Assembly: GCA_023376005.1 (NCBI GenBank)
Contig: CM042145.1
Span: 67,243,265-67,307,264, forward strand
Source of the DNA: Doryteuthis pealeii
Lineage: Eukaryota; Mollusca; Cephalopoda; Myopsida; Loliginidae
DNA length: 64,000 nucleotides
Direction of reading: 5' to 3'
The notes beneath the pieces were generated by a model. The model did no database searches. It was not told the DNA's origin and saw only the letters and a program-made list of their open reading frames with translations. The translations under genes and the position numbers were made by a program. Shown here piece by piece: positions 45,140-54,186 of the stretch (positions are counted from its first letter, which is position 1; each line of letters starts with the position of its first letter).

Positions 45140-45150
<11 letters not shown>
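44818..45150. mobile_element. MITE-like element with ~70-bp terminal inverted repeats
   Basis: The left end (TATATTTGAGATATTTTTGT, GTACATATAT, GGGCATTAG) is the inverted counterpart of the right end (45083-45150). The ~190-bp interior has no coding capacity. The (TA)n next to the right end obscures any TA target duplication. Confidence 0.75.

Positions 45151-45200
<50 letters not shown>
45142..45200 (+). repeat. (TA)n microsatellite
   Basis: About 29 TA units. Confidence 0.95.
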
Positions 45201-45203
<3 letters not shown>

Positions 45204-45374
45204 GATGAGAGGTATCCAAAACTTGGTAGCAAGGGATGATTCTATCTGTGACTTCTAAGATACACTGTATTATTATTGTATGATCCAGTATGTATAAATA
45301 CAGTGAATATTTAAATCACTAAAGAGAGCTCAATGTATAATAAATTTTTTAGATTATATACAGAGCAATATTTA

Positions 45375-45664
45375 TCTTAGAAAGGAAGGAAAAACTCAAC
45401 ACCGTAATTCCATGATAAATTTATTTCGACCAAAATTAGGGCCTATATAAATCCAAGTTGATTTAATATAGCTCCTCAAAATCCAGTCTCATAACATAGA
45501 AGATCAGGTTATTTGAATTGCATAACTAAAAAATTTTACTTCTCCAAAAAATTAAAAATTTAAAAAATTAACAAGTATAAAAAACTTAGATTTATATAGG
45601 CCCCAATTTTGGTCTAAATAAATTTATTATGGAATTACAGTGTTGAGATTTTCCTTCCTTTCTA

Positions 45665-45667
<3 letters not shown>
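45375..45667. mobile_element. MITE, 293 bp, ~80-bp terminal inverted repeats, TA flanks
   Basis: Ends TCTTAGAAAGGAAGGAAAA and its inverted counterpart. The inverted repeats continue through CTCAACAC.GTAATTCCAT and GGCC.TATATAAATC. TA stands on both sides, pointing to a mariner/Tc1-type transposase acting in trans. Interior is non-coding. Confidence 0.85.

Positions 45668-45727
<60 letters not shown>
45668..45727 (+). repeat. (TA)n microsatellite
   Basis: About 30 TA units abutting the MITE. Confidence 0.95.
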
Positions 45728-45731
<4 letters not shown>

Positions 45732-46236
45732 ATAAGAGAATGAACCGGTAAGAAAGAGGGTATTTTCCTCATTGATAGCCTCGTTTGGAGATATTACTAT
45801 CAAAGAATCTATGAGCAATCCTTGTGAGATTATGAACTCTACAGTAAATACCAGCCCCGCGGTTAATGGAGTCTTTAATTTGAAATTGAAAAACTATTAA
45901 TTGATGCCTCTATACGAGTAGAATATCCGATGGATTTTGATTTGTCTGATCCGTTCTGGATTTCATCTGATACATAATCACAAAGAAAAAATAAATAAAA
46001 AATCAACAGACAAGATGCACTAATTGAACCATATTGCAGAAATGACATACTAATAAACAGTATGAAATCAACATGGTGAATTCGCTTAATGACGTAAGGT
46101 AAGCCGATGCAATTGATCGATATTTACATATTGATACTGATGTCGAATTTCAACAAAGAAATTTAAATTAAGATCCATTTAGACATATCGAGGTTAGAGC
46201 ACATCTAAGCGGTATAAAAGATAAATCAACACCACA
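45728..46236. other. AT-rich stretch without recognisable gene
   Basis: No feature seen. Confidence 0.45.
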
Positions 46237-46280
46237 TATTACAACTAAAAGTTTCCCGCTATTGCGATCGTCAGGCGATA
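46237..46280 (-). ncRNA. Hammerhead ribozyme
   Basis: Stem I UAUCGC/GUAAUA (one C-A mismatch, one G-U), core CUGACGA, stem II UCGC-AAUA-GCGG, GAAA, minimal stem III AC/GU (loop UUUUA), and triplet GUU. Confidence 0.7.
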
Positions 46281-46689
46281 TTATAGGCAATAGTATTAAA
46301 AGAAAAAAAAAGCAGGTAATATAAAACGAAATCTGATTTTTGTTTCACACCCATGAAAAGACTAAGATAAATTCGAGAAAATGTTCAATTTGCGTTATAA
46401 AAAAAACCCTTTTTTCTCAAACATCTCTATTAAATCGATTAATATAAATAAGTCACCCATGAGTCTCGGCTTGTGGGTGGTCCCACATAAATAGGGCCTT
46501 TGTGCCTGACCTTGTACAAGTGGGGTACGAGGAAAATATACTATTAAGTCGATTATTCTACCTACTTCTGTGATACAAATCCGGTTCCTTCATATATTCC
46601 ATGTTTTCCATATACTGTACCCCATAGTACTTCAGAAATCATTAAACAATTTCTTGTTTTCAATTAGGATATGGTGGACATAGAATCAA

Positions 46690-46733
46690 CAGCACCTGAT
46701 TAACGACTGTTTCTCGCCTATGCGATCTTCAGA

Positions 46734-46735
<2 letters not shown>
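46690..46735 (-). ncRNA. Hammerhead ribozyme lacking most of stem I
   Basis: Core CUGAAGA, perfect stem II UCGC-AUAG-GCGA, GAAA, stem III AC/GU (loop AGUC), triplet GUU. The 5' strand of stem I has been replaced by the adjacent TA array. Confidence 0.6.

Positions 46736-46780
<45 letters not shown>
46736..46780 (+). repeat. (TA)n microsatellite
   Basis: About 22 TA units. Confidence 0.95.
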
Positions 46781-46783
<3 letters not shown>

Positions 46784-46973
46784 AGGATATGTGCTTAATT
46801 GAAGTCATACCTAATTTTGAAAATTAATTAGTAATAATTAATGAATTTAGACGGGCATATATGATCAAATGTTAAGCCCTACATTTGATCATATATGCCC
46901 GTCTACATTCATTACTTATTAACTAATTGATTTTCAAAATTAGGTATGACTTCAATAAAGCACATATCCTCCA
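46781..46973. repeat. Large hairpin: two inverted SINE family 4 tails
   Basis: Arms of ~92 bp (46781-46872 and 46882-46973) share GGAGGATATGTGCTT.ATTG, CATACCTAATTTTGAAAAT and GGGCATATATGATCAAATG. The arm sequence matches the SINE tail at 32970-33080. Confidence 0.9.
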
Positions 46974-47025
46974 AAAATTGTCGGCTAAAAAGCCATATCA
47001 AATAAACACATTGTTTGTTTGCTTA

Positions 47026-47028
<3 letters not shown>

Positions 47029-47102
<74 letters not shown>
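47029..47102 (+). repeat. (TA)n(GT)n microsatellite
   Basis: TA units to 47070, then GT units. Confidence 0.95.
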
Positions 47103-47105
<3 letters not shown>

Positions 47106-47148
47106 CCACAGACACCATGTTTCGACATATTGCATCTCCTCAGTGCGG
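47106..47148 (-). ncRNA. Hammerhead ribozyme, somewhat decayed stem II
   Basis: Stem I CCGCA/UGUGG (5 bp, one G-U), core CUGAGGA, stem II GAUG/UGUC (two wobbles), GAAA, stem III AC/GU (loop AUGGU), triplet GUC. Confidence 0.65.
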
Positions 47149-47250
47149 CTAGACTCCGGGGGCTACTCTCAGCCAGGATCAAAACGCGACCGATTTACCA
47201 TCTGTCAGAGCCTTAACAAATGGGTCGTCATCAGCAGCTACAAGCAAATG
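47106..47250 (-). mobile_element. SINE family 3: tRNA-like box and hammerhead
   Basis: Minus strand: a B-box-like GTTTTGATCC near 47180 precedes a hammerhead at 47148-47106, and the element runs into the GT/TA array. It lies head to head with the family 1 SINE that follows. The A box is not clear. Confidence 0.5.
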
Positions 47251-47251
47251 A

Positions 47252-47495
47252 GAATCCCGGCCGAACGGATATGGTCTCTGACTATGCCTGTGAAGTCCCG
47301 GTTTCGATTCCTGTCGGAGGGGAGTCGTTAGTATACATCGCTGAAGAGACTTAATAAAGTCGAAACAGTCTGTACGGTGTTCTACATGGCGAGCCATCCT
47401 TTGCCGGGATTCACTTGTCAAGATTATTTTCTATAATTATCGAATTTTATGCGATACATGCATTATAATTGCCTTCAAGCAAAATATAAATAATA
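47252..47495 (+). mobile_element. SINE family 1 with hammerhead, third copy
   Basis: Matches 9786-10038 from the A box (GGCCGAACGG) through the tail. It has TACATGG where the others have TGCATAG. It ends in a TA array. Confidence 0.85.
47335..47380 (+). ncRNA. Hammerhead ribozyme, type I, minimal stem III
   Basis: Identical fold to 9882-9927: stem I ACAUCG/CGGUGU, core CUGAAGA (47341-47347), stem II GACUU-AAUA-AAGUC, GAAA, AC/GU, triplet GUA. Confidence 0.85.
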
Positions 47496-47580
47496 TATAT
47501 ATATATATATATATATTTTATATATTTATATATATATATATATATGTGTGTGTATGTGTGTGTGTGTGTGTGTGTGTGTT
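47490..47580 (+). repeat. (TA)n(GT)n microsatellite
   Basis: TA units with interruptions, then GT units to about 47579. Confidence 0.9.
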
Positions 47581-47719
47581 TCCTGGTAGTGAGGATCACT
47601 TCATGTGTAGTTTAACCGTAGTGTACAGGTAAACCGTAGAAAGAGTTCGATATACCTAATGCCAGTGTGTGGACGTAGAGAGTAATATATTTAATAAATG
47701 AAGGAAAAAAATTTAAATG

Positions 47720-47777
47720 TGCTTCATTACAATAATTTATTTCAACTCCATTACTGCAGCATCTTCAGGCATAAGCA
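47720..47777 (-). ncRNA. Hammerhead-like fold
   Basis: Stem I has an inner UGC/GUA helix and an outer UGCUU/AAGCA helix. The core CUGAAGA and GAAA are intact. Stem III is AUA/UAU and the triplet AUU. Stem II pairs only imperfectly (GCU/AGU, a G-G mismatch, CA/UG), so activity is doubtful. Confidence 0.45.
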
Positions 47778-48151
47778 AAATGCATGGATCTTACTGAGAA
47801 AATATCCCAATTTTGTTTGGGGGGTGTCTTAGCAGGAGCGGGGCTAGTAAATTTGAATGAGGTGAGGGGGACTGGGAGGGTGATTGAGTATGTTAGTTAC
47901 ATAGGGGATTAATTGTTCGGGTTGGCTTACAAAACCAGGTTGGAAGATGAAATAGAACAAAGTATATAAAAAATACATGAAAACTCAGTAAAATCAAAAA
48001 CACACATAGATAAAAGCAAAAACAAAATTCAAATAAAGTTCACAGGTGGTTATTTGTTGTCATAGGAGTAGGTCATCTCTTTGGCCATTGGAGGAAACAT
48101 ATTTCTTTGCAGAATATATATTTATCTCCATTGTGCTTACATTTATAACCA
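47778..48151. other. Unclassified sequence
   Basis: No gene or repeat recognised. Confidence 0.4.
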
Positions 48152-48806
48152 CTAGCAAATATATGCACCCTCTGGGTGCAAGTATGTAAGTTTTAATGTA
48201 ATAAAATATTGTATTAAATTAGAAAGGCTAATGAAACTAAATAAGAATGCAGATAAAAAGATTTGAAACAGAGGGAGTATAATAAAAGATTTGAAACAGA
48301 GGGAGTATAATAAAAAATGGAACAACTGAAACTTACTCTTCCATCACTCTCGTCTTTCATTGTTATTTTTTCTAATTTAAGTATTTAGTTATAAGAGGAA
48401 GTAATGAATAAAATGACAGTTATTTTATCTTGTTAATGGATTTCATTTAAGATTCATTGAAGAGATTCTTGCTTATATTCATTAAAATAAAACCAAACAG
48501 TTAGAAATCAATAATACTAAGCACATATTTATTAAATTCGATTTTTTAATATTAATATGCAAATTAGCCTTCCCGTTCACACTGTAAACCGCTATTTTGT
48601 TGTATATATAAATATAATTGCATGTTATTAGTATGTAGACATAGTTAACAGTATTAACAATGTAAGTCAATTTTATTAATAATTGAGGTTTAGATAAAAA
48701 ATAAATCATGGAGAATGTGATGTCAATAACTAAGAGAATTGTGACTTGAGTAGGAATATAGTTTCGGTTACAGACAGAAAAACACACAATCTCCATTATA
48801 ATAAGA
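48152..48806 (-). mobile_element. Non-autonomous Helitron, copy H3
   Basis: Minus strand from A|TCTTATTATAATGGAG to the perfect hairpin GCACCC-AGA-GGGTGC, then ATATATTTGCTAG|T. A 28-bp internal block (AAAGATTTGAAACAGAGGGAG) is duplicated at 48258-48311. Confidence 0.9.
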
Positions 48807-48946
48807 TTTTATAAACATTTCCAAACATTCCGCTAACAACTTAATGGCTTTTCCATCCGTTACTACTTTTATTGTTTTATTCCTGGTGACACGAATCTAA
48901 AAAATATGGCTGTTGATATTTCTTATCATTAAAACAAAAATTTAAT

Positions 48947-49147
48947 GGTTATTTCCTATAAGTCTAACATGATCAAAGGGGAACCACTCTTGACTGATAA
49001 ATTCATTTATTTATTCATTGATCTACTAGGAAAAAAGAAGACAGGGTTATGGTTAGTGGTTAGGGTTAGTTTAATGGGAAAATAAACAAATAATTTATCA
49101 GTCAAGAGTGGTTCCCTTTGATTATGTTAGACTTATAGTAAATAACC
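48947..49147. mobile_element. Fold-back element (201 bp) with telomere-like core
   Basis: Terminal inverted repeats of ~57 bp (GGTTATTT.CTATAAGTCTAA, ACCACTCTTGACTGATAAAT) enclose an ~85-bp interior holding GGGTTATGGTTAGTGGTTAG and GGTTAG, variants of the animal telomere repeat. Non-coding. Confidence 0.8.
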
Positions 49148-49164
49148 AATTGAACCCTTTTGGT

Positions 49165-49345
49165 TTATTTGTTTACTGGCATATCAACCTTTGTGGGCTA
49201 TTTAATACCAAAGCTATCCTTATAGAACAATGATGGTACTATCTAACCCATAGCTGGGGAGATGAGGGGTTCATACCTTTCCCAAGGGTATTAGTTAATC
49301 CCTAATTATTATCCATGCTCTGTATATTTCATTTGAGAATCTGAG
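49165..49345 (-). mobile_element. Chimeric SINE: OR-type core with R600-type tail
   Basis: Minus strand reads ATACCCTTGGGAAAGGTATGA and CCAGCTATGGGTTA, as in the SINE at 60247, then GGTATTAAATAGCCCAC and GGTTGATATGCC, the R600 3' tail. Confidence 0.65.
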
Positions 49346-49925
49346 TACAGATGTCTCAACTACCACTCCCGCACATCCATACATAAAGTTGTTTTTATTG
49401 TTGTAACCCTAGCTAAAAAAACAAAACAAAAAAAAACATATGCACAAATAAAAACAACTTTACTACACAAACATGTAAAACCACAAAACAAAATATACAA
49501 ATTATATAATATGAAATATATGTATGTGTGTGCGTATACATGTATATAAAAAAAAGACGCACATACATAGGAACGTACTAAGACATATACACAAACACAC
49601 AACTAAACTAAACCTAACCTAACACACACATGCACACATACATATACACACACAACAACGACAAAAACTTTACTAACATCTGATGAACTATACGTATTAA
49701 AAGAGTAATGGAAGCTCAGTTAAAAAAATTATTACTAAGCTGTGACCTGCGTGCGACTTACGCGCAAAGATTGTGGAACGTTACATCATCATTTTTCTCA
49801 ATTTTTGCGCGCAGGTCGAATGCAGGTAACGCGCAAATCGCACGCAAATATTGAAAAGAATAACGTAGCGTTCAACCGTTATTAAACAGCCATAATAGAA
49901 AAATTACAGAAACACGCACAACCTA
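49346..49925. other. AT/CA-rich DNA without recognisable gene
   Basis: CA-rich words at 49400-49660. GCGCGCAGGTCG and GCGCAAATCGCACGC near 49800-49840 form imperfect inverted motifs of unknown meaning. Confidence 0.4.
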
Positions 49926-50002
49926 TGTATATATATATATATATATATGTATATGTGTGTATATATATATATATATGTATATCAATATATGTATTGATCA
50001 AA

Positions 50003-50042
50003 GCCTGAAGAAGATACCAGAATATCTGAAACACGTGTTGCG
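50003..50042 (+). ncRNA. Hammerhead ribozyme with weak stem I
   Basis: Core CUGAAGA (50005-50011), perfect stem II AGAUA-CCAGAA-UAUCU, GAAA, stem III AC/GU (loop ACGU), triplet GUU. Stem I has only GC/GC immediately next to the core. It follows a TA/TATG microsatellite (49926-49985). Confidence 0.6.
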
Positions 50043-50175
50043 TATGTGAAATAAAAAGAATAAAACATTTTTTTCTGAGAACGATACATTTTGCGGACCG
50101 TCTTCTTTTTTTATAAAATATTACATTTTCTCCCGTTGGAACCAGAACAAAATTTTATATATTTATATATATATA

Positions 50176-50785
50176 TCTTATTATAATGGAGATTGTGTGT
50201 TTGTCTGTCTGTAACCGAAACTAGATCACTACTCAAGTCATAATTCCCTTAGTTATTGACGTCACATTCACCATGAATTTATTTTTATTTAAACCTTACT
50301 TATTGATAAAATTGGTATACCTTATTAATACTGTTGGATTATTCTACATACTAATAACATGCAAGTATATTTATATTTTCAACAAAATAGCATTTTACAC
50401 TGTGAACGAGAAGGCTAATTTGCATATTAATATTTAAGAATTTGATTTTAATAAATATATGCTTAGTATTATTGATTTCTAATTGTTTGGTTTTCTCTTA
50501 ACGAATCTGAGCAAAAATCTCGGGGATAAATCTTAAAAGAAATCCATAAACAAGACAAAAGAACTGTAATTTTATTAAATACTTCATAATCTAACTAAAT
50601 AGGTAAATTAGGAAAAATGAAAGACGGGAGTGATGGAAAATGATGGAAGAGTTAGACTTAAAGCTGTTCTATTTTTCGATTATACCCCCTCAGTTTATCA
50701 TTTTCTAAATATTTTCTAATTTGATACAATATTCTATTACATCAAAACCTAAATAATTGCACTCGAAGGGTGCATATATTTACTA

Positions 50786-50786
<1 letters not shown>
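50176..50786 (+). mobile_element. Non-autonomous Helitron, copy H2
   Basis: A|TCTTATTATAATGGAGATTG at the start; hairpin GCACTC-GAA-GGGTGC and ATATATTTACTAG|T at the end. It aligns with H1 throughout. Confidence 0.9.

Positions 50787-50848
<62 letters not shown>
50787..50848 (+). repeat. (TA)n microsatellite
   Basis: About 30 TA units directly after the Helitron. Confidence 0.95.
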
Positions 50849-50849
<1 letters not shown>

Positions 50850-51518
50850 CTGCATATAGTTCAACAATAACTTTCAGAGGTTGATGAGGCTTGTAATGCA
50901 GTTCCAGCCAGCCTTCATCATTGGCTAACTTATACATTAATCTAATGGTCAAAGTTAACCACCTTTACATTATTTACTGGTTCAATTGTCCAAGCTGTAA
51001 ATCTTGGAATTACTTCACCACTGGAATTTCCATGTTTATTCTTTAAATAGAGTCTATCCAGCAACACTTATCTCCACAATGGATAATCTCTTTTGTATTA
51101 GTGATTTAGGATGGATTAACAGTGTTTATTAGCAAGAAAAATGATGTTGCAAAAACAAAATTTGTCTGAATTTTCGATAATTTTTATTATTTCGATTTTT
51201 TGGACTGTTGTCCTCATCTTTAAACCACACACAAAATAGAAATAACAATGAGGATAAAAAGAAATAATGCAACTATCAAAGCCCTAGAATGTGCCCCACG
51301 AATGGAATCTTTATTCAATGCTTTGCTGGTTCTGGTTTCCAGGTTATAATCATTACAATATATCAATCTATTTTTTTTCATGGATTGATTTTGAATTCAG
51401 ATAAAACTGTTTAATATTTCTTCTTTAAATTTTAAATCACATCATTTTATTTTCTATATCATTTTTTTAAATATTTTAAATTATTTATTGATGTAATGAT
51501 GAATTCATTTTATTCTAG
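50849..51518. other. Unclassified sequence with decayed Penelope-type hammerhead
   Basis: 51170-51235 on the minus strand has AAGAUGA, a perfect GGAC-AACA-GUCC stem, GAAA and stem III AUAAU/AUUAU ending AUC, but the core is broken. It resembles 22964-23012. GTGCCCCACGAATGGAA at 51293 matches 52352, so Penelope fragments are nearby. Confidence 0.4.
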
Positions 51519-51611
51519 TTTTGTCATTACTTTGGCAATGCTGATGCATGGGAAATAGAACAGAATGGTTATGAGAAAGCTAAAGTCAGCACAAAGTTAA
51601 AAGTTTTGAAA
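51519..51611 (+). CDS. Candidate single exon (93 bp) of an unidentified host gene
   Basis: A T-rich tract ending TTCATTTTATTCTAG is followed by 31 open codons reading [20 protein letters not shown] then [11 protein letters not shown], and then the strong donor GTAAGT at 51612-51617. The phase is 0 at both ends and the length is a multiple of three, as in a cassette exon. The residue composition (aromatic and charged residues, Cys, His, Trp) is protein-like and unlike random AT-rich DNA. I do not recognise the protein. No partner exon was found within the window, so the gene's introns would have to be long. It could also be a chance match or an exon captured by a repeat. Confidence 0.5.
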
Positions 51612-51699
51612 GTAAGTTCACTTTTTCTTTATATAAATCCATATAAAACATTAAATTTCTAATGAGATTTTAAACTATTTTTACAAATACAAACGAAAT

Positions 51700-51960
51700 G
51701 ATTGGAGATAGAACTAGATGGAAACTATACAAGCATGCTGGAAGTAGCACCTCACAAAAGAACTGATTGTTTCCTATCAAACAAATCATCTTGAAAAGAT
51801 AAACAAGACATGCTGGACACTGTTGGAAAATGTTGTGAAATGCACAACGTGGGAGTTCAAAACTAGATTTTACAAACCATACGAGTGCTCATTTACTAAT
51901 ATTAAGCTTAGAAACACAACAACTAAATGTAAAAAGAAATAATGCAACTTTCGAAGTCAA
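51700..51960 (+). mobile_element. Chimeric remnant: RTE-like LINE joined to Penelope endonuclease fragment
   Basis: 51712-51830 encodes LDGNYTSMLEVAPHKRTDCF-like and DKQDMLDTVGK, a diverged RTE C-terminal block. It runs at about 51838 into ECTT.EFKTRFYKPYECSF-type sequence, which recurs at 52441-52530. Frames are interrupted by stops. Confidence 0.6.
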
Positions 51961-52019
51961 CAGTCAGTAAAGAAGGTGATGCTGACACTAGTCTGGGATT
52001 GATTTTCTTGAAAAAGATG

Positions 52020-52089
52020 CAACTGTAAAGAGTGCTTTCTATTACCAACTACTTAGGCAAAATTCACCTTATTTAATGTATGACCCTCA

Positions 52090-52126
<37 letters not shown>

Positions 52127-52295
52127 GAATCTGTTCCTGTGTGTAAAAGGATAGGATTATTTATGTATGTATTGCCATTTCTGCTTAGGATGAGGTGTAG
52201 TATATGTGCAACTGTGAACAGTGCTTTATCCCAACTCCTAAGGCTAAACTCTCCTCATTTATTGAATGACCCTCATATCTATCTATCTATCTCTT
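52020..52295 (+). repeat. Direct duplication with (ATCT)n arrays
   Basis: AGTGCTTT followed by CCAACT.CT.AGGC.AAA and ATGACCCTCATATCTATC occurs at 52033-52128 and again at 52218-52292. Each ends in ATCT units. Confidence 0.85.
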
Positions 52296-52345
52296 CATAG
52301 TATTATCATTATTATCAATATATACATCCCCTAATTATCGATTCT

Positions 52346-52567
52346 ATGTGCCCCACGAATGGAAGATGCTTGACTAAAAGCGTCATTTACCAGGCCTCAG
52401 TAACATCTACCAAAAAGGCAAATCTTACTAAATTCAACGTGGAATGCACAACGTCGGAGTTCAAAACTAGATTTTACAAACCATATGAGTGCTCATTTAC
52501 TAATATTAAGCTTAGAAACACAACAACTCTATCTGGGTACATTTGGGAATATACGAATATAATATAA
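52346..52567 (+). pseudogene. Penelope-like element, GIY-YIG endonuclease-domain remnant
   Basis: 73 codons read CPTNGRCLTKSVIYQASVTS, then EFKTRFYKPYECSFTNIK and TTTLSGYIWEYTN. The pattern CP..G.CL...V.Y.A.VT...F..R...H..SF......T.LS..IW is that of the cysteine-containing GIY-YIG region of Penelope-like proteins. The YIG segment is missing after KANLTKFN. It is truncated and dead. The role in intact elements is target nicking before reverse transcription. Confidence 0.65.
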
Positions 52568-52571
52568 GAGA

Positions 52572-52935
52572 ATATAAGACCAATTATTGAATGGAATATC
52601 TACGAAAATCAAATGTGTGCTGATCTCTAAATGATCCATGTCTACACGAAAAGTAACTATAATTGAATTCCCGAATCAGAAAAAAAAAACCTTTTGAATA
52701 ATAGAATTGAATCAATCTGCAATTGTAGACATAGGTTGGGTCGGTCACTAAAATATTATTAGAATTACAATATTAAATTTAACGAAGTAAATTAGAATTC
52801 CTTTCTTAAATAGTTAATAAATCTAAATAGGATAAATACAAAAAAGAACAATGTAAAACTATTCATTACTAATATTCAACCCCTAAATTATAATTAGAAT
52901 TAAAGTTTGGCAATAAATCTAAATATAGACAAAAC
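52572..52935 (-). mobile_element. Inverted diverged copy of the 13.2-13.7 kb repeat
   Basis: The minus strand shares TTTTCGTAGATATTCCATTC, ATTGATTCAATTC, AATTGTAATTCTAATAATAT, and GTTCTTTT and ACTAATGAATAG-type blocks with the interior of the 12994-13954 element. It has a single unit where that element has two. Confidence 0.75.
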
Positions 52936-52974
52936 AGAGATCCGATCAGTTATATAATATTTTTAAAAAATGTA

Positions 52975-53165
52975 TGGCACCCAAGGAAATCTATGAGGAC
53001 ATGCTACAGATAATTGCTAAGAACTCCTTTCCTATGCTTCTGTGAAAAAGTTGGCTACGGAATTCAAGCGGGACTCAGAAGATAAGCCTCAGTATGGACA
53101 CCCAACAAGCTCAAGTACTGATAAACAAATTGATGCCACTCATTGTTTTGGATGCAGCAGGCAGC
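52975..53165 (+). pseudogene. Second mariner lineage, N-terminal transposase remnant
   Basis: In two frames: APKEIYEDMLQIIAKNSFPM, then KKLATEFKRDSEDKPQYGHP and STDKQIDATH. This is the helix-turn-helix region of a mariner transposase distinct from M1/M2 (whose equivalent is EFKHGR). The frame breaks at 53040 and the rest of the gene is absent. Confidence 0.6.
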
Positions 53166-53397
53166 GGAATTTGTTTAATATTAGTAGCAGCAGCTATGCG
53201 CCGATTATCGTAAATCGTTTGAATTTTGTTTAATTAATTAATTATATCCCTTTATTAGTAAAAATTCAATAAGCAAATTTGGTATGTTTCTTAGTTATTA
53301 TGATGTCAATGTGTATGCAAGATATCGAATCTAAATGACATCTCGTTTCTGAGTTATAAGCCGACACGTGCATACCAAACTTTTTTTTATATACATA

Positions 53398-53600
53398 CTA
53401 GCAGCGGTTACCCGACGAAACCCGGATAGTAGAGATAAAAACATGGTTTAATAATCGTTTGCAGATCTATTACAACTGAATAGCGAGTTTTATCCTCGTA
53501 GGATGACCTATAACAATCATTACGTAAAAAAGATCTTAATTTAATCCGGCCTGGTGGGAGGTCAGGGAATTTTCTTTTCATCAGATTTGAGGGAATGACA
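53398..53600 (-). mobile_element. Helitron-like 3' end of another family
   Basis: The minus strand ends CCGGGTTTCGTCGGGTAACC then GCTGCTAG|T. The adjoining ~90 bp is shared with 16680-16780. No 5' end was located. Confidence 0.5.
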
Positions 53601-54186
53601 TCACATAATGATATAGTAAGACATTTTAATTCAATGATTAACTATATTTTTTAAATAAAATATAAATGACGTGATTTGCTAAATTTCAAATTAATATTTA
53701 AAAAAAAAACTTAAATAAAGTAATCAAATTAATGTAGAACGATAAATAGTATTCAAAAAAACATTATTAATTCAAAGTGTAGCCGATCAAATGTCAAATT
53801 ATTATAGTATACTATACTAAAATTTGATAACATTTTGATGAAATTAATATACTATAATAAGTATACTATATCATTTTTTAAATCGAAAAGTGCATTGACT
53901 TGAAAACATTACGAAAAGAAAACTAAATAATAAAAATTATACGTACTTAAAAAAAAAAAAAGAATTTTGAATGTGCTTAAATCGATGTTACACACTACAT
54001 AACTATATAAATTTTGATTTTTAAATAAAAAGAATAGTGCTCAGGCATGAAATCTCTGTAGATAGATGTTTATTTCATGAATAGTTTCTTACAAAAAAGA
54101 TTTTATTTATACTGATTATTCTAAAATAAATGTATTAATAAAAAAAGTTGAGTTATTATTAAATGTTTTCGTTTGATTTGTTATTT
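53601..54186. other. AT-rich DNA without recognisable gene
   Basis: Nothing stands out. Confidence 0.45.

Larger units (their letters stand above)
46237..46740 (-). mobile_element. Retrozyme-like unit: two direct hammerheads 458 bp apart
   Basis: Both hammerheads and their 3' flanks (GGTG.TGTTGATT.TAT) are in direct orientation on the minus strand. The ~410-bp interior encodes nothing. The 5' hammerhead abuts a TA array and has lost its stem I partner; the 3' one is complete. Confidence 0.6.
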
